Assembly (NCBI RefSeq): GCF_000821185.2
Contig: NZ_CP050855.1
Location: 372,001 to 436,000 of the forward strand
Source: Serratia symbiotica
Lineage (GTDB): Bacteria > Pseudomonadota > Gammaproteobacteria > Enterobacterales > Enterobacteriaceae
DNA: 64,000 bases
Reading direction: 5' to 3'
Shown here in pieces: positions 61,008 to 64,000 of this stretch. A program made the position numbers and the translations under genes. Position 1 is the stretch's first letter; each line of letters opens with the position of its first letter. Under the pieces are notes generated by a model, which saw nothing but the letters and a program-made list of their open reading frames with translations, did no database searches and was not told the origin of the DNA.

Positions 61008-61433
61008 GTGCAGTTAACGAGTTTCACTGATTATGGCTTGCGGGCGCTAATCTACATGGCCTCACTGCCACCGGACAAAATGACCAGTATATCGCAAGTG
61101 ACCGAGGTCTACGGCGTGTCTCGCAACCATATGGTTAAGATAATCAATCAGCTAAGCCGTGTTGGCTTTGTCACTGCGATACGCGGGAAAAACGGCGGCA
61201 TCCGTTTGAGTAAACCAGGCGAAACTATTCGCCTCGGTGATGTGGTGAGAGCGCTGGAACCGCTTTCATTGGTCAACTGCCACAGTGATTTCTGCCACAT
61301 AAGTCCTGCCTGCCGCTTGAATCAGGTGCTCCATCAGGGCGTACAAAATTTCCTTGAAGAACTGAATAATCACACCCTAGCCGATATGGTCGAAGGCAAT
61401 TCCCTACTCTACAAGCTGCTGCTTGTCGAATAA
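61008..61433 (+). CDS. nsrR: nitric-oxide-sensing repressor NsrR
   Basis: A 141-residue Rrf2-family regulator. Winged HTH with [19 protein letters not shown], and the iron-sulfur cluster cysteines at 91, 96 and 102 ([14 protein letters not shown]). It represses NO-detoxification genes until NO damages the cluster. Upstream of rnr; the nsrR and rnr starts are 59 bases apart from stop to start. Confidence 0.94.
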   Translation: MQLTSFTDYGLRALIYMASLPPDKMTSISQVTEVYGVSRNHMVKIINQLSRVGFVTAIRGKNGGIRLSKPGETIRLGDVVRALEPLSLVNCHSDFCHISPACRLNQVLHQGVQNFLEELNNHTLADMVEGNSLLYKLLLVE

Positions 61434-61491
61434 AACGTCGTTGAGAGACAAAATTCAGCGATATCCTGCTGATGACAACGGAGGTACCGCA

Positions 61492-63978
61492 ATGTCACAA
61501 GATCCATTTCTGGAACGAGAAGCAGAAAAATATGAATCCCCGATCCCTAGCCGAGAATATATTCTGGCTCATCTGGCGAAACGAGAAACGCCAGCCAGCC
61601 GCGAAGCGCTGTCCAAAGAGCTGGATTTAACTGGAGAAGAACAGTTGGAAGCCTTGCGCCGTCGCCTGCGTGCGATGGAGCGTGACGGCCAATTGATATT
61701 TACCCGCCGTCAGTGCTATGCGTTGCCAGAACGTCTGGACTTGCTGCGCGGCACCGTTATTGGCCACCGCGATGGCTACGGCTTCCTGCGTATCGAAGGC
61801 AGCAAGGATGACTTGTACCTTTCTGCCGAGCAGATGAAGATGGCGATTCACGGCGATGTAGTGTTGGCGCAGGCGCTGGGTGCCGATCGCAAAGGCCGCC
61901 GCGAGGCGCGTATCGTGCGCGTGCTGGTGCCGAAAACGAGCCAGATTGTTGGTCGTTTCTTCGTGGACGCTGGTACCGGGTTCGTGGTGCCGGACGACAG
62001 CCGCCTGAGTTTCGATATTCTGGTTCCGGCCGATGCTGTCAACGGCGCACGTATGGGCTACATGGTAGTGGTAGAGCTGACCCAACGCCCGACCCGCCGC
62101 ACCAAGGCAGTGGGTAAGATCGTTGAGATCCTCGGTGATAAGATGGGTACCAGCATGGTGGTGGACATCGCACTGCGCACCCATGAGATCCCGCATAATT
62201 GGCCCCCTCAGGTAGCAGCACAGGTGGCTGATCTCAGCGAACAGGTGCCGGAAGTGGCCAAGAAAGGCCGGGTTGATCTACGTAAGCTGCCATTGGTTAC
62301 CATTGATGGTGAAGATGCACGCGACTTTGATGATGCGGTTTACTGCGAGAAGAAACGCGGCGGCGGCTGGCGCTTATGGGTGGCGATTGCCGATGTTAGC
62401 TATTATGTGCGTCCGCGCACCGCGCTGGATGATGAGGCGCGCAACCGCGCCACATCGGTATACTTTCCATCGCAGGTGATCCCGATGCTGCCGGAGGTGC
62501 TGTCCAACGGGCTATGCTCCCTCAACCCACAGGTCGATCGCTTGTGCATGGTGTGCGAGATGACCCTTTCCGCCCAAGGGCGGCTTTCGACGGCCAAGTT
62601 CTACGAAGCGGTGATGAGTTCCCACGCGCGTTTAACCTACAACAAGGTCTGGCGCATTTTGCAGGGCGATCAGGCACTGCGTGAGCATTATCATCCGCTG
62701 GTCAAACATCTGGAAGAATTGTATGCGATGTACCACGTGTTGGATCAGGCGCGCGCTGAGCGCGGCGGCATCGCCTTCGAAACCGAAGAAGCCAAGTTCA
62801 TCTTCAATGCCGAACGCCGCATTGAACGCGTTGAGCCGACAGTGCGTAACGATGCCCACAAGTTGATCGAAGAATGCATGATCATGGCTAACGTTGCCGC
62901 TGCGCGCTTTGTCGAGAAGCATAACGAGCCAGCGCTGTTCCGCGTCCACGATCGCCCAAGCGACGATCACATCTCCGCATTGCGCAGTGTGCTGAGCGAA
63001 CTGGGGCTGACGCTGGGTGGCGGCAATAAACCGCAGCCGAAAGATTACGCCACATTGATGGATGAAGTTGCCGAACGTCCCGATCATGAAATGCTGCAAA
63101 CCATGTTACTGCGTTCGATGAAACAGGCGATTTATGATCCGGAAAACCGTGGTCACTTTGGTTTGGCGCTGGCTTCTTACGGCCACTTTACCTCGCCAAT
63201 CCGCCGTTACCCGGATTTGGCGTTACACCGTGCTATCAAATACCAGTTGGCCAAAGAGCATGGTGAATTGAAAGAGCGTTGGACACCAACTGGCGGCTGG
63301 CACAGCGAATTTGAAGAGATGTTGCAGTTAGGTGCGCATTGCTCAATGGCCGAACGTCGTGCAGACGAAGCAACGCGCAACGTTGCCGACTGGCTGAAGT
63401 GCGACTATATGCAGGATCACGTTGGTGCCGTGTTCAGTGGCATCATCGCCAGCGTAACCGGCTTCGGTTTCTTTGTGCGCCTAAACGATCTGTTCATCGA
63501 TGGCCTGGTACACGTATCGTCGCTGGATAATGATTATTATCGCTACGATAATATCGGCCAACGTCTTATCGGCGAATCCTCTGGCGTGGTTTACCGTCTG
63601 GGTGATACGGTGGAAATCCGTGTTGAAGCGGTGCATATGGACGAACGCAAGATCGATTTCGCACTGGTCTCCAGCAGCCGCAAACCCCGTGGCGCTGGCA
63701 AAACCGAACGCGATCGTGCCAAGAACGGCGGCCAACGCACTCTGCGCGATGGTACTGGGGCTGGCGCAGTGCGTGCTCAAACGCAGCGCAAACGTCGTGG
63801 CGGCAAACCGCCGGCCAACTTTGAGCCGGACAGCACCTTCCGCAAAGACGGCGACAAGCCCGCCGACACAGTGAAGAAGGACAAAAAGACCAAGGTCAAG
63901 AAAGCGTCGGACAAAACCCGGAAAATAGCGGCGGCGACCAAAGCCAAGCGAGCGACCAAGAAGAAAGGTGCCGAATAG
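61492..63978 (+). CDS. rnr: ribonuclease R
   Basis: An 828-residue 3'-5' exoribonuclease that degrades structured RNA. N-terminal HTH, two cold-shock domains, the RNB core with [13 protein letters not shown] (catalytic aspartates) and [16 protein letters not shown], an S1 domain ([18 protein letters not shown]) and a Lys-rich tail. I use the ATG at 61492, with CGGAGGT upstream, not the frame start at 61423 inside nsrR. Confidence 0.95.
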   Translation: MSQDPFLEREAEKYESPIPSREYILAHLAKRETPASREALSKELDLTGEEQLEALRRRLRAMERDGQLIFTRRQCYALPERLDLLRGTVIGHRDGYGFLRIEGSKDDLYLSAEQMKMAIHGDVVLAQALGADRKGRREARIVRVLVPKTSQIVGRFFVDAGTGFVVPDDSRLSFDILVPADAVNGARMGYMVVVELTQRPTRRTKAVGKIVEILGDKMGTSMVVDIALRTHEIPHNWPPQVAAQVADLSEQVPEVAKKGRVDLRKLPLVTIDGEDARDFDDAVYCEKKRGGGWRLWVAIADVSYYVRPRTALDDEARNRATSVYFPSQVIPMLPEVLSNGLCSLNPQVDRLCMVCEMTLSAQGRLSTAKFYEAVMSSHARLTYNKVWRILQGDQALREHYHPLVKHLEELYAMYHVLDQARAERGGIAFETEEAKFIFNAERRIERVEPTVRNDAHKLIEECMIMANVAAARFVEKHNEPALFRVHDRPSDDHISALRSVLSELGLTLGGGNKPQPKDYATLMDEVAERPDHEMLQTMLLRSMKQAIYDPENRGHFGLALASYGHFTSPIRRYPDLALHRAIKYQLAKEHGELKERWTPTGGWHSEFEEMLQLGAHCSMAERRADEATRNVADWLKCDYMQDHVGAVFSGIIASVTGFGFFVRLNDLFIDGLVHVSSLDNDYYRYDNIGQRLIGESSGVVYRLGDTVEIRVEAVHMDERKIDFALVSSSRKPRGAGKTERDRAKNGGQRTLRDGTGAGAVRAQTQRKRRGGKPPANFEPDSTFRKDGDKPADTVKKDKKTKVKKASDKTRKIAAATKAKRATKKKGAE

Positions 63979-64000
63979 GTTTAACCTATCGCACCTCATT

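Overview
The window looks like a gammaproteobacterial chromosome close to Serratia. The right-hand 37 kb follows the enterobacterial dsbD-groESL-efp-frd-psd-tsaE-mutL-hfq-hflKC-purA-rnr order, with Serratia-like proteins and a Serratia-type intergenic repeat. Many of its dispensable genes are broken (yjdC, cutA, aspA, ecnA, frdA, frdD, nnr) and others expected here are absent (dcuA, blc, queG). Insertion sequences and their remnants are common. Together this suggests a recently host-restricted lineage such as an S. symbiotica-like symbiont; that name is inference from gene content, not from a database match.

Positions 1 to about 27,266 belong to an integrative and conjugative element (ICE) of the SPI-7/PFGI-1 type, lodged at the 3' end of a tRNA-Phe gene (27,267-27,342). 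It runs off the left edge of the window. Its backbone includes a TraG-N-like membrane protein (cut by the window edge and partly duplicated at 3.4-3.8 kb), a TraF-like outer-membrane protein, several conserved element proteins of unknown role, a TraI/MobH-like protein whose metal-binding residues look lost, and the tyrosine integrase next to the tRNA.

Inside the ICE lies accessory cargo. It comprises a StbDE-type toxin-antitoxin pair; an AT-rich two-gene module of a DNA methyltransferase and a large GHKL (MORC/MutL-like) ATPase with a HEPN-like C-terminal motif; a short serine recombinase; IS3 and IS6 family copies; a decayed OLD-like ATPase; a second tyrosine-recombinase-like gene; and an IetAS-type AAA ATPase plus subtilisin-like protease pair. 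The last three are interspersed with three copies of a ~130-nt RNA-like element, each built of two tandem H-type pseudoknots with compensatory changes between copies. I do not recognise this element. Two cargo genes at 19.2-20.9 kb are preceded by leaders with chains of mutually exclusive hairpins, the last of which would hide the ribosome-binding site.

The core region from 27.3 kb onward encodes disulfide reduction (dsbD), chaperonins under a sigma-32 promoter (groESL), EF-P and its lysylation enzymes (epmB, efp, epmA), a guanidinium exporter, membrane lipid and mechanosensitive proteins (psd, mscM), ribosome and RNA maturation (rsgA, orn, tsaE, miaA, hfq, rnr), cell separation (amiB), mismatch repair (mutL), membrane protease control (hflK, hflC), purine synthesis (purA) and nitric-oxide sensing (nsrR). 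The anaerobic aspartate-to-fumarate-to-succinate route is broken at aspA, frdA and frdD, and dcuA is missing.
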